The notes: a model not told the origin generated them from the letters alone. Counted from the stretch's first letter, positions 9,119-17,879 are shown. The stretch: 25,000 nt of DNA from Chrysomallon squamiferum (GCA_012295275.1 CM022668.1:11475522-11500521); one strand, 5' to 3'. Numbers and translations: made by a program.

Positions 9119-9298
9119 GACATTCAACTCCTGAAGTGCACATTTTTTTTTCTATCTTGATGCTGCTGCCCTCACAGTCGGTGCTGCCGGGATCAGGTTG
9201 TATACAGCTTCGCGTGTATGTCAGTGTTTTAAAACCTGTGCCACATGTTACCGGACAATGTCCTTGAAAGGAAATCCAAGACGACCATCTACCACAAA
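9119..9298 (-). CDS. Gene 1 thrombospondin type-1 (TSP1) domain exon
   Basis: Acceptor ATTTTTAG| opens a 180-bp phase 1-1 exon with no stop. It encodes RWSSW, then HCPVTCGTGF, YTRSC, DPGSTDCEG, KKMC and GVEC. This is the TSP1 signature: the WSxW tryptophan motif (C-mannosylation target), CxxTCGxGxxxRxRxC-like spacing, the PxPxxxxDCEG segment and two closing cysteines. The donor I chose, TGTC|GTGATT, keeps phase 1. TC|GTCGTG three bases earlier would also keep phase. A run of nine A in the coding strand (K-K-K region) makes this exon prone to frameshift or misreading. TSP1 domains mediate matrix or glycosaminoglycan contacts. Confidence 0.85.
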
Positions 9299-9309
9299 CT
9301 AAAAATAAA

Positions 9310-9595
9310 TATATTTTTCCTTATTTTTTTTTTTTTTTTTTTTTCTTTACAAGGTTTAGTGCTTCTGCAGTAGAGTACCTGAAGAAGACGAAGTAGCAGT
9401 AGTAGTGGAAGCTGAAGACGAAAAAGAGGAAGAAAAAGAAGAAGGAGGATGCGGAGGAGAAAATGAAAAAAATGGAAGAAGAAAATGAAAAAGAAAATAA
9501 AGAAGAAAAAGAAGAAGAACAGGAAGAAAATAAAGAAGATAAAGAAGAAAAAGAAGAAGAAAAAAAAAAATGAAGAAATTGAAGAATTATAAGGA
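9310..9595 (+). repeat. Purine-rich GAA/GAAA tract (pyrimidine-rich in gene sense)
   Basis: A T-run at about 9327-9344 is followed by ~190 bp that is almost entirely A and G on the plus strand (9410-9592), with GAAGAA units. It lies just upstream of the TSP1 exon's acceptor and gives a very long pyrimidine tract in the transcript. Confidence 0.88.
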
Positions 9596-9669
9596 AAGAG
9601 GGAAAAGGGCAAGAAGAGTATCATGATTACAACTGCAAGTGAATAAAATGAGTTCCATCCACCGACACG

Positions 9670-9785
9670 GAATGACACACATACACACAGACACACACAT
9701 GCACACACACACCCATTCACACACATGAGCATATACACATAAATAGCAAACACATGAACAAACACACACACATAGACACACACAT
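9670..9785 (+). repeat. (CA)n imperfect microsatellite
   Basis: Interrupted CACACA units over about 115 bp in the first large intron of gene 1. A short (AATT)n tract follows at 9921-9950. Confidence 0.85.
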
Positions 9786-10293
9786 AAATTATGGGATTAT
9801 TTTAATGTATGCGGTACATACAAACCATTGAATGTATGGAAAACACTGATGCCCAGTATCCATGTTATGATCCTAATTTTCATTTTAATGGAAAGCCTAA
9901 AACGAAAGCAATATACTCCATAATTAATTAATTAATTAATTAATTAATTAAACCTGGTTTTGAGTTATCATCGTATTCAGAAAAGTATGAACAAAAACGA
10001 AGATAATAGTAGTAGCAACAACAAACAGAAAGAACAAAATGCTTTCACGATAAATTCGAAGTTTTTAATTCTGATTGCTTGTAAGTTACTTTTTTGTTTA
10101 TTTTTTTATTTTATTTTATTCTATTTCGTCGTTGTTGTTGTTGTTTTTTATTTATTTATTTAGTTATTATATTTGTTTCATTTAAATGTTAATTTCTAAC
10201 CGGGCACACTAATTCACACGCAAATCGTCATATTTATTAACATTATCAAAGATTCGGTGAAATTTTCCTGTTAAGTATATTTTAATTTTATTT

Positions 10294-10700
10294 GGATTTA
10301 CTGCGTGGTTTCTCTCCGCCATTTGTAATATTATCACCAAGAAGTTCACTTTAAATATCTAATTATTTTTCATGATTTATTGTTTTATTATTAATAATTT
10401 AATTTTCCAACTACAGTTCAAATTTCTTAAACGTCGTACTTCGCAAGTACTTGTTCGTAAATAAAATTTTCGTATTAAGTATAATATTTTAACATTTTGG
10501 ATTTACTGCGTGGTTTCTCTCCGCCATTTGTAATATTATCAATAAGAAGATCATTCAAATTTTTTTATTATTTTTCTGTTTTATTCTTTAATTTCATTTT
10601 CCAACAACAACTTAAATCTCCTTAACGTCGTACTTAGCAAGTATGTCTATCAATATTAATAAAATAGAATTAAAGTTAGCGAAATAAAACATAAACAAAC
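10294..10700 (+). repeat. 205-bp imperfect tandem duplication
   Basis: The block GGATTTACTGCGTGG then TTTCTCTCCGCC starts at 10294 and again at 10499, followed in both by ATTTGTAATATTATCA and, ~130 bp later, by AACGTCGTACTT and GCAAGTA. This is two copies of a roughly 205-bp unit between the putative signal exon and the TSP1 exon. No coding frame was seen. It could be a satellite monomer pair or a repeated regulatory block. Confidence 0.8.
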
Positions 10701-10736
10701 AAGCTACAATACAAGCAAGAATTTGATTTGTCTTAC

Positions 10737-10793
10737 CTTGTACTGATTCACGAAAATTTTGAAATAAACTGATCCATAAGAGAAAAATAAATG
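10737..10793 (-). CDS. Possible signal-peptide exon of gene 1
   Basis: A pyrimidine-rich tract ending TTTTTAAG| is followed by 57 bp open in phase 1-1 and a very good donor CAAG|GTAAGA. The reading is FIFLLWISLF then QNFRESVQ: a hydrophobic core followed by a polar stretch that would join directly to the TSP1 exon. This matches the end of a signal peptide cut just before the first domain. The initiating Met must come from an upstream exon because a TAA precedes the reading frame. A 79-bp phase-0-to-1 candidate at 11133-11211 (starting MKDGTGISICF, donor A|GTACCT) is one possibility, weakly supported. In another frame an ATG at 10830 reads MKRSYLLFYFFL, also signal-like, but it runs into a stop before the donor. 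Confidence 0.45.
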
Positions 10794-11347
10794 CTTAAAA
10801 AGAAATAAAATAACAAATATGAACGTTTCATGTATGTCTGCATTTCGTACATCAATATCTGAGTACAGACACACCAAATGGACATCTTGGAAAAATAATA
10901 CGTCAAAGGTTTGTTCGTGACGTCATTAGCATGGTCTATTCGTTTATCATTAAATCATAATCGGTTCGAAATCTTTAAAACTGCATATAATCAAGAAACA
11001 GGGCCGAAGAAAGGCGAATATACAAATATGTCCATTTTTCGACTGAACAGTTCCCTTTTTCTTTTTTTTTTTTTTTTTTTTGTTTTGAACCAAATGTTAA
11101 AAGGAATGTTTTGTTTGTATGTGTAGAGGTACTTCTTTGACTAGTTAATCCAAAACATAATCCGACAGAGTACGCCAAGAAACATATAGATATTCCCGTT
11201 CCATCCTTCAAATTAAATTATAACTAAATAAATAAATAAGCATTCAAATATTGCTGTTTTATTTAACCTTTTCCTTAATGAAGACCAGTTTGAAGAAAAA
11301 GCAAATTTCAATAATAGACAAAACGTGATTCGTAAATTCAAATCAAA
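10794..11347. other. 5' flank of gene 1, no confident gene
   Basis: This region should contain the promoter and first exon of gene 1 if the signal exon is right. The only candidate seen is a 79-bp stretch (11133-11211, minus) starting with ATG and ending at A|GTACCT in phase 1, with a hydrophobic run ISICFLAY. There is no clear TATA box. A T-run lies at about 11062-11080. Confidence 0.3.
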
Positions 11348-11349
11348 TA

Positions 11350-12030
11350 CAGTGGTACCTCGACTTACGAGTTTAATTCGTTCCGTGACTGAGCTCGTAA
11401 ATCAAATTTGTTCATATAGCAAATGAATTTTCCCAAATGAAATTAACTGAAATACCATTAATCCGTTTCCAGTGCTTTTAAATAAGAAAATTGTATTTAT
11501 AAATGACAAATATTGTATAAAAAAAAAAAATAAATAAATAAAATAAAAAAAAGACGAACGAGAATGTAAAGATATAAATTGGTTTTGTAAAGTGTATTTA
11601 TTTTGGATATCAGACAAATTATTTTAACGCCTTTCGCTGGAGTTACAGCCTTTATCGACTCCGTCTGCTTCAGTATGGTACTACGTTCGTTCTGCCTAGC
11701 CACATCGACTACACTGACACCTTACTAATGTTCTTCTATGAATTCATATTTTAATTCAATGGACATCATCCGCTTCCTCTTCTCAGAACTGTCCTTTGCA
11801 CTCAGTTTCTTACGATCCATGGTCAGAAAAAAAGAAATTTGGCTAAATAAGGCACAAAACGCAAACACAACACAACAGAGATGTTTCCACGGCCAGGTAA
11901 CCACGTGAAGTAAACGGATTTTGGATCGCAACTCAAAGCAAAAAATCGACCTAGCAACTGTTCGTAACTCGGAAAACGCGTAAGTCGGGGCACTCGTAAG
12001 TTGGGGCACTCGTAAGTCGAGGTACCGCTG
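11350..12030 (-). mobile_element. Internally deleted pogo/Tigger-like DNA transposon
   Basis: Inverted termini CAGTGGTACCTCGACTTACG (plus) and CGTAAGTCGAGGTACCGCTG (right end) pair with one mismatch. TA is present on both sides (11348-11349 and 12031-12032), the target duplication of Tc1/mariner-pogo elements. On the minus strand an ATG at 11820 opens MDRKKLSAKDSSEKRKRMM then SIELKYEFIEEH before a TAG. Past the stop another frame continues with TILKQTESIKA, both typical of the CENP-B-like DNA-binding N terminus of Tigger transposases. The 681-bp length against over 2 kb for full elements, plus stop and frameshift, show it is a dead deletion derivative. The catalytic DDD domain is absent. Confidence 0.85.
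11725..11820 (-). pseudogene. Tigger-like transposase N-terminal fragment
   Basis: 31 codons from ATG to TAG, rich in Lys/Arg, with KRKRMMSIELKYEFI matching in style the start of the Psq/CENP-B helix-turn-helix of pogo-family transposases. The stop interrupts the domain, and a continuation lies in another frame within 11600-11720. It is non-functional. Confidence 0.75.
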
Positions 12031-12087
12031 TATTTGTCTCGAAACTGTCCTACACATTACTCTTATGACTCTTAAATATTATACGGA

Positions 12088-12090
<3 letters not shown>

Positions 12091-12153
<63 letters not shown>
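12091..12153 (+). repeat. (ATT)n microsatellite
   Basis: About 21 ATT units in the intergenic region immediately beyond the Tigger-like element. Confidence 0.95.
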
Positions 12154-12155
<2 letters not shown>

Positions 12156-12447
12156 GGCTTGTGAAACCAACGAGCTTTGTTATTATTAAAATCAAATAAA
12201 ATGTGACAGCTCACTTTTGTTTTGTGAAATAACTAATTCAGTCCTGTAGCATATAAAACTTCCCGTGTTCAGTTTAAATCACTGGAAGGACGTACAAATG
12301 TCAATAGACACAGTATTTCAAGTTTCCGCAAGTGAATACGTTGTTTGTATTTTTTTTTTAATTTATAAATACAGCTTGGTATCGAATTTCGTTAGACAAT
12401 ACTTTTATCGCTAGTTACTCTGTTCTTGTGGGCGATAACAAACCCGG

Positions 12448-12488
12448 CTTCCAGATATCCTGAAAAAAAATCTGGGATATTCTGGAAG
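12448..12488. repeat. Inverted repeat (hairpin) CTTCCAGATATCC / GGGATATTCTGGAAG
   Basis: The arms CTTCCAGATATCC and GGATATTCTGGAAG are complementary with one bulge, separated by an A-rich loop. It lies in intergenic DNA about 600 bp beyond gene 2's stop. It could be the end of a small MITE or a structured 3' element. Confidence 0.65.
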
Positions 12489-12559
12489 CTGGCCACGTTG
12501 AAACCTTGAACAAAAATGAACGTGCTATAATCAGAGCAAGCTGTTGTGAAGCACGTCTA

Positions 12560-12601
12560 CGACGGGCACGCTTTCTGACAGGTCAGCGGGCGTGTCCGTC
12601 G
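12560..12601. repeat. CpG-rich hairpin CGACGGGCACGC / GCGTGTCCGTCG
   Basis: 12-bp arms with one G-A mismatch enclose an 18-base loop that itself contains TGACA/GGTCA. It stands out as GC- and CpG-rich in an AT-rich region. Confidence 0.65.
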
Positions 12602-12857
12602 CAGAAATGGCCACCTTTGAATTTGGACCCGCTGTACTTTAGTTTCCACGACGTTAATTCAAGTGAGAGACCTACTCTCACGTCAGTTTAGTGTTTTACT
12701 TTAATTTTTGCTTTATTAACGTATCTAATAGTCTAGAAGAAACGTACTGGAAAGTGTATCCTTTGTTAGTATTTCTTTGCTTTTCTTTTTCTAAATTTAA
12801 TTATGATTTCGTTATTTATTTCTGACACACAAGTAAGAAATAAAGAAAAATATGCAT

Positions 12858-12863
12858 TTTATT
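12858..12863 (-). promoter_or_regulatory. Possible polyadenylation signal of gene 2
   Basis: AATAAA on the minus strand about 237 bases past the stop codon. Such hexamers are common by chance in AT-rich DNA, so this is only the nearest reasonable candidate. The UTR between is filled with (TACA)/(TGTA) repeats at 12866-12990. Confidence 0.3.
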
Positions 12864-13099
12864 TACATACATGCATATATACATACATAAAGCATAAGTA
12901 TACACACAGATACATACATACACCATACATACATGCATGCATGCATAAATACATACATAGACACATACACACATACATATTTAATACATACATGCACACC
13001 CACACAAATGGCAATAACAAAAACAAGCCAATTAGTTTTACAATAAAACTGTCCAAACCGCAACGTAATGTTCATTACAGTAATGTAAATAATCTCCAA

Positions 13100-13319
13100 C
13101 TACTTTAACAGCGGCTTTTTGTCATCCTGGACTTTTTGTTTTTTCTCATTTTTCAACCGTTTCTTTTTCACTTGGGATGATTTTCTGACAGTAATCTCGC
13201 TTTTTTTCAACGATCGCTTGCTTTGTCCAGCATTTCCTGCTGCTTTTTTCCCTTTCTTTACGGTTTCTGTTGTTTCATATCTTTTCACCATCACAACTTT
13301 GTCCTTTTTAGATTTAATT
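13100..13319 (-). CDS. Gene 2 terminal exon: Lys-rich cytoplasmic tail and stop
   Basis: Acceptor GTCAATCAG| opens in phase 2, matching the TM exon's end, and 73 codons run to a TAG at 13100-13102. About a third of the 72 residues are Lys or Arg, for example VKKGKKAAG, QVKKKRLKNEKKQK and DKKPLLK at the C terminus. One Tyr is present (KRYETTE). No NPxY, YxxL/ITAM or kinase motif is visible, unlike vertebrate MEGF10 or worm CED-1 tails. A polybasic tail could contact acidic membrane lipids or act as a nuclear-localisation-like signal. That is inference. Confidence 0.82.
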
Positions 13320-13439
13320 CTGATTGACACACACATATACATATCAGAGTAAGTAGCTTTTTATGCTGGTGTATATATGTATATCTGTTGGTATGTATGT
13401 CTGTGTATTTCTTTCTATCTGCCTATCTGTCTCGCTATA

Positions 13440-13461
13440 TCACACTAACACACACACACAT

Positions 13462-13493
<32 letters not shown>

Positions 13494-13592
13494 CATACAG
13501 AGATATATATTATACACATATATAAACACACACATATATACATACATATATATATATAAACACTCATATACATACATACATATATATAAATA

Positions 13593-13625
<33 letters not shown>
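13440..13625 (+). repeat. Compound (CA)/(TA)/(CATA) microsatellite in intron TM-tail
   Basis: About 185 bp of CA and TA units ending in (CA)n at 13593-13623. It fills most of the 346-bp intron between the TM and tail exons. Confidence 0.9.
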
Positions 13626-13627
<2 letters not shown>

Positions 13628-13665
13628 CACATTACTTGTAAGATCTAAGAACAGACATTACTTAC

Positions 13666-13768
13666 ATTGCCAGAACACAAAATGACAAGAGAAGCAGTAG
13701 TAAAAGCAATCCTAGCAAAAAGCTGACGACTGAAAGTAGACTAAAGATTCCTTTTGCCTTTTTTCGTC
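13666..13768 (-). CDS. Gene 2 transmembrane exon
   Basis: Acceptor TTAATTATAG| and donor GCAAT|GTAAGT bound 103 bp, phase 1 in and phase 2 out. After RKKAKG comes a hydrophobic run of about 25 residues, IFSLLSVVSFLLG then a string of eight Leu, then SFCVLA, ending in IIKSKK across the splice. This is a clear single membrane span between the stalk and the basic tail. Basic residues flank it on both sides, so positive-inside rules alone do not set its topology. The EGF side must be outside because of its disulfides and stalk. Confidence 0.85.
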
Positions 13769-13786
13769 CTATAATTAAGAAAGTAC

Positions 13787-13846
13787 TTGTTATTATGGAA
13801 CCGCACACTGAGACACTTGTTATTATGGAACCGCACACTGAGACAC
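13787..13846 (+). repeat. 30-bp direct repeat x2
   Basis: CTTGTTATTATGGAACCGCA followed by CACTGAGACA occurs twice back to back just before the (CT)n tract in intron K-TM. A third partial unit is not seen. Confidence 0.9.
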
Positions 13847-14200
<354 letters not shown>

Positions 14201-14207
14201 CCCTAAC

Positions 14208-14558
14208 GTATAATACCACCATCATCCATCTCTGTCACGAACACCGTTGTTGAACCTCCTGTCCTATTATGTGGTGATGACGTCAGTGTTGGTCCTGTGC
14301 TTGTCGTATTCATTGGTGTTGTCGTTGTCGTTGTCGTACTCATTGTCGTTGGTGTCCTAGTTCTTGGCTCATGATCAGGTTCAAATGTAGGTTCAGGATT
14401 CGGGTTAATCAATAGTATAAGACAGTCGATTCCTGTCCAGTTAAGGTTGCATCCTCCGACACATAACCCGTTAGTATGGTGACAAGATGCGTTATCATGG
14501 CAGTGTCTTTTATAACACTCCATAGAACAGTTATCACCATAGAGTCCTAGTTTACATT
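14208..14558 (-). CDS. Gene 2 exon K: last EGF-like domain fused to Thr/Pro-rich stalk
   Basis: Acceptor TTCTTATAG| and donor ATAC|GTTAGG bound 351 bp, phase 1-1. The first ~48 residues form an 8-Cys EGF-like unit: CKLGLYGDNC, YKRHC, ASC, GLC, GGC and NWTGIDC. About 68 residues of low-complexity stalk follow: NPNPEPTFEPDHEP, then a Thr run (MSTTTTTTTP), several Thr/Ser, and an acidic end EMDDGG. Sequons NAS, NWT, NTT and HNRT suggest N-glycosylation, and the Thr/Pro stretch suggests O-glycosylation. This is a mucin-like spacer holding the EGF stack off the membrane. The Thr codons are nearly all ACA/ACG in a repeat-like run, so the stalk may vary in length between individuals. Confidence 0.88.
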
Positions 14559-14614
14559 CTATAAGAAATGTAAATGTCTTCAATTTCAGTACTTTTCTTA
14601 CTTAAGAATATATA

Positions 14615-14665
14615 TATTGATAGATACATACATACATACATATACATACATATACATATACATAG
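14615..14665 (+). repeat. (ATAC)n microsatellite in intron J-K
   Basis: About 50 bp of ATAC/ATAT units about 55 bp upstream (gene sense) of exon K's acceptor. A CATC/TTCATCC-rich stretch follows at 14709-14790. Confidence 0.85.
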
Positions 14666-14901
14666 ATATCCTAAAATTTCGATGATATCATTTGACCCAA
14701 TCTTTAATTCATCCATCCATCCTTTCATCCACTTTTTCATACGTTCGTGGGCCAACTTTCTAATTTATCCATTCATAATTTCACCCATTCTCTCACTAAT
14801 ACATCAAGTCCGCTGATCCACTATCTCATTCATCCTTCAAACCTCGCGTTCATTCCTACTCAACAAAACTAACGATATGAAGTTTCTTTTTTTTCACTTA
14901 C

Positions 14902-15051
14902 TTTCCGTGCACGGAAGTCCCATATAGCCTGGCAGACAGCCGCCTATACATCTCCCATATAATGGGGTACAATCAGAATCAGGGTCTAAACAGTTTCTTT
15001 CCGAGCAGAGAAATTCACATTTTGGTCGTGGTCCATATCTGTATTTGCATC
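14902..15051 (-). CDS. Gene 2 EGF-like exon J
   Basis: Acceptor TTTGTAG| and consensus donor GAAA|GTAAGTG bound a 150-bp phase 1-1 exon. It encodes CKYRYGPRPKC, SERNC, DSDC, GRC, GGC and YMGLPC: eight cysteines, with two extra residues before Cys2 and Asn in place of the usual His before Cys4. It sits between exon A' and the stalk exon. Its counterpart in the left gene would be left of base 1. Confidence 0.92.
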
Positions 15052-15135
15052 CTACAAACAAAAATACATCGTGTGCGTGAATGTGATTAGGTATGTGTTT
15101 TAGTATATAGATAGGTAGATAGATAGATAGATAGA

Positions 15136-15230
15136 TATACAGTAATATCCCGGTTTAACGATGTGGTCCAAATTTACGATCGTTAAGTGAGGTATTGGTA
15201 AGCGGGAGACTAATTTGCATAGAGTTAAGA
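15136..15230 (+). mobile_element. One end of an unidentified pogo-like DNA transposon or MITE
   Basis: TA|CAGTAATATCCCGGTTTAAC starts after a (GATA)n tract and contains an internal inverted pair (CGGTTTAACGAT with ATCGTTAAG). CAG termini next to TA are typical of pogo/Tigger-type elements. I do not find a matching far end in the next 600 bp, so this is a one-ended or decayed copy in intron A'-J. Confidence 0.45.
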
Positions 15231-15239
15231 TTAAAAACA

Positions 15240-15707
15240 GTGGCTACGTTCTCGCTGATGAGATTTGACATTAAAAAAAAAGTAAACTAAGGAGAAAGAA
15301 AATGATAACGTTGATTTAAAACCTCACAGGTATTACACAAACGGTAAATCATTCACAAACCAATTTATGCAAATAAATTATGAGTTAATTTCTGTGGCGT
15401 TTGTGTTCATTTACGATACCATATTTTACTTCTAAATTTATTGTCTTCCGTTTCTTTTTGTCATGAGCATTCGCCTGTGTACTGTTATTCGTTTTGACAT
15501 ATTGGAAGGGTAAATTACAGAAGCTTTAAGTCTAACTGGAAGCAGAAGAGAAGAGAGAATCGGAACACCACGTGCACGTATGACGTCTACGAGTCCACTG
15601 ATCAACACAGCTAAGGGAAGCTTTAGCGCCTGACTGAATGAAAAACGAACGAAAGACAAACTAAAAAACGAACGGACTTAAACACATGCACTAAACCGAT
15701 TCGTACA
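15240..15707. other. Unrecognised sequence in intron A'-J
   Basis: About 470 bp without simple repeats. A 73-codon minus-strand frame (15438-15659) starts with a hydrophobic run but has no recognisable domain and no good splice context. It is probably chance or part of the decayed transposon starting at 15136. Confidence 0.4.
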
Positions 15708-15794
15708 ATTTATTTCGAGCAATTAACTATTAAATTTCTCTTTATATAATTTGTTTATAGAATATTCAAATCCTAATACAGACAGTATTCGGGA

Positions 15795-15935
15795 ACGCAC
15801 TGGCGCAGGAGGACAAAGTGCAATCACGACATCACAAACCGCCATCAAATGCCGCTGACGAGACTTGAACGTACGGCACCAATTCCCCGCTCTCCGAAAG
15901 CGGACGACGTTACCTGTCGGCCCTCGGAACAACCT
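15795..15935 (-). mobile_element. tRNA-derived SINE, right copy
   Basis: The minus strand carries an A-box-like GGGCCGACAGG (15913-15923) and B-box GTTCAAGTC (15862-15870). It occupies the same place relative to exon A' as the SINE at 64-206, so it was inserted before the duplication. It retains RNA polymerase III promoter-like boxes, but the tRNA-like fold is degraded. Confidence 0.65.
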
Positions 15936-16084
15936 TCTGGGTGTGTGGGTGTGTGTGTAAGTGTGTGTTGTACGCAAACATGCACGTACATGTGTGAGGG
16001 TGTATGTATGTATGTACTTATGTAGGTATATAGGCTGGTACGCAGAGTGCAGGTACGTAGGTACGTAGGTAGATTTATATGTAC

Positions 16085-16234
16085 TTGTTGAAGTATCACA
16101 GTTGGAACCTATCCATCCAGGACTGCAACCCTTCCGACACAGTCCGACAAAAGGATCACAAAACTGATCGATTTTGCAGTGACGCCTATTACAGCTGAAT
16201 TGACAATTTTGACCGTAGTATCCTTTGTCGCATT
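16085..16234 (-). CDS. Gene 2 EGF-like exon A'
   Basis: Acceptor TCTCCTAG| and donor AACAA|GTACAT bound a 150-bp phase 1-1 exon. It encodes CDKGYYGQNC, NRRHC, QFC, GLC, KGC and GWIGSNC. Against 382-531 I count about 21 base differences giving 13 amino-acid changes and only 2 synonymous-only codons. All eight Cys, the Gly residues and the last 10 residues are unchanged. Confidence 0.92.
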
Positions 16235-16307
16235 CTAGGAGAAAAAAGAAAAACGTTACTTACTTATTTGTTAACTTAAACAATTTGAGGAATACTTTGA
16301 TCATGAT

Positions 16308-16311
<4 letters not shown>

Positions 16312-16386
<75 letters not shown>

Positions 16387-16398
16387 CTAATAGAGAGA
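16312..16398 (+). repeat. (GA)n microsatellite, right copy
   Basis: About 40 GA units in intron B'-A' with a short second GA patch at 16392. It is the partner of 606-679. Confidence 0.95.
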
Positions 16399-16408
16399 GA
16401 TTACGACT

Positions 16409-16680
16409 AAAGTAGCAGTAGCAGTAGTAGTAATAGTAGTAGTAGTAAGTGTTGTTGTTGCAGTAGTGGTAGAAGGAGTAGCAGTATTAGCAGCAGCAGT
16501 ATTAGTAGCAGCAGCAGCAGTAGTAATAGTAGTAGCAGAGGTTATAGCAGTAGTAGTAGTAGTTGTGGTAGTAGTGGTAGAAGCAGCAGTAGTAGTAGCA
16601 GTAGCTGTAGTAGTAATAATAGCTGTAGTAGCCGTAGTAGTAGTAATAGTAGCAGTAGTAGCAGCAGTAGTAATACTAGC

Positions 16681-16719
<39 letters not shown>

Positions 16720-16840
16720 TGCAGTAGTAATAGTATCAGTAACAGTCGTGGTAGAAGTAGTAGTAGTAGTAATGGTATCAACAGCATTAGTAGTAGTAAT
16801 TATAGTAGCAATAGCATTAGTAGCAATAGTAGTATTCAGT
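16409..16840 (+). repeat. Imperfect (AGT)n array, right copy
   Basis: About 430 bp of AGT/AGC trinucleotides in intron B'-A', partner of 694-1070 and about 55 bp longer. Confidence 0.92.
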
Positions 16841-17044
16841 CTAAGAAAATGAACTCATCATAATTTTTACATTGCCACTTGTAGTGACATAAACTACCAA
16901 CGATATTAAGATATTATTGAAAAGAAGACAAAAAGAACTATTTATCAAAACAGACTTTATCACAGCTAAGTAGTTGTATGTAACCATTTATCAAAATATA
17001 CTTTATCGCATGTGAATATGTAATGGTATGTGTGTGTATATTAC

Positions 17045-17191
17045 GTTCGGTACAGTCATCTCCTTGCCATCCCTGTAGGCACTGGCCTTCACAACTTCCA
17101 TTTACTCGGTTGCATGGTGCCACATCCTTTAGACACTTTCTACGAAAGCAGGACTTTGAACAGTTTACACCATAGCGATCTATACACAAAT
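17045..17191 (-). CDS. Gene 2 EGF-like exon B'
   Basis: Acceptor AAATGCAG| and donor GAAC|GTAATA bound a 147-bp phase 1-1 exon. It encodes LCIDRYGVNC, FRRKC, APC, GSC, GQC and GWQGDDC. It is the partner of 1272-1418, with 11 replacements concentrated between the cysteines (for example MCQKEF versus KCLKDV). Its donor and acceptor flanks are identical to those of its partner. Confidence 0.92.
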
Positions 17192-17258
17192 CTGCATTTA
17201 ATAAATGAAATATTCAGTATTTTATTAACAAATCATGAAAGAGAGTGTATATCTACCT

Positions 17259-17467
17259 CTGTGTGTGTGTGTGTGTATGTGTGTCTTTGCGTGTGCATAT
17301 ATGTATAACTTGAGTATGATTGGAGAAATATATAATTTATTATTTAGTGCATCTTATTGTTCTTTTACTGATTCTTCCTACTGTACTGTCACAGAACGTA
17401 TTTAATTCTGATACTTTCTGTGAATGTGTATGTCTGTGTGCGAGTGAATGTGTGTGTGTGCGTGCGT

Positions 17468-17513
<46 letters not shown>
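17259..17513 (+). repeat. (GT)n tracts in intron C'-B'
   Basis: GT-rich stretches at about 17259-17300 and 17448-17513 correspond to the pair 1489-1526 and 1664-1706, each with different length. A T-run follows at 17566-17600. Confidence 0.88.
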
Positions 17514-17515
<2 letters not shown>

Positions 17516-17683
17516 CGTTGAAGTTACGGAAGTTACATTTTATAACCCAATGAGGAAAGAATTGTTTTTTTTATTTTTATTTTATTTTTTTTTTTTTTTG
17601 TCTGTATTAACACAGTATTATTTTATCTGCGTGGACCCTATGAGTTACAAAATGATTGAGAAATCCTTCTCTACATCACTTAC

Positions 17684-17830
17684 CTCGCATACAGTCGCCA
17701 TTTGCATACCCATCTAAACAACCACCGACACACGTCCCGTTAAAGGGATCGCACGAAGAATTGGAGTCCAGGCAATGTCTTCTAGAACAAATCCCACGAC
17801 AACCACGTCCATACGTATTGCGTGGACATC
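17684..17830 (-). CDS. Gene 2 EGF-like exon C'
   Basis: Acceptor GGATTCACAG| and donor CGAG|GTAAGTG bound a 147-bp phase 1-1 exon. It encodes CPRNTYGRGC, SRRHC, SSC, GTC, GGC and YANGDC. It differs from 1973-2119 at only four bases, three of them replacements (Ala to Gly at the junction codon, Gly to Arg, Ser to Gly). This near identity contrasts with exons A and B and suggests purifying selection or recent gene conversion. Confidence 0.92.
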
Positions 17831-17879
17831 CTGTGAATCCAAACATTATTTACATGCCTGTGTACACACAACTCAGTTT

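Larger units (their letters stand above)
1..10793 (-). other. Gene 1: paralogous TSP1 plus multi-EGF protein, 5' part, 3' end off window
   Basis: Ten exons are supported on the minus strand: 10737-10793 (tentative), 9119-9298, 8795-8938, 7289-7438, 6140-6289, 5492-5635, 4507-4653, 1973-2119, 1272-1418 and 382-531. The last seven match, in order and phase, the EGF exons of the gene at 13100-25000. The gene begins downstream of that gene's stop codon and continues past base 1, so the two are separate tandem copies and not one long gene. The stalk, TM and tail exons expected from its neighbour would lie to the left of the window. Confidence 0.8.

Noticed and set aside
9289-9783. 164-codon Cys/Phe-rich minus-strand frame
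   Set aside because: Formed by (CA)n and (GAA)n/T-run repeats in the first intron of gene 1.
10750-10830. Start codon reading MKRSYLLFYFFL as the signal peptide of gene 1
   Set aside because: The frame hits TGA before the only good donor and would not enter the TSP1 exon in phase. It is kept only as a remark under the signal exon.
13119-13352. Plus-strand 77-codon Phe/Ser-rich frame
   Set aside because: It is antisense to the Lys-rich tail exon. AAA/AAG codons read backwards give Phe and Leu.
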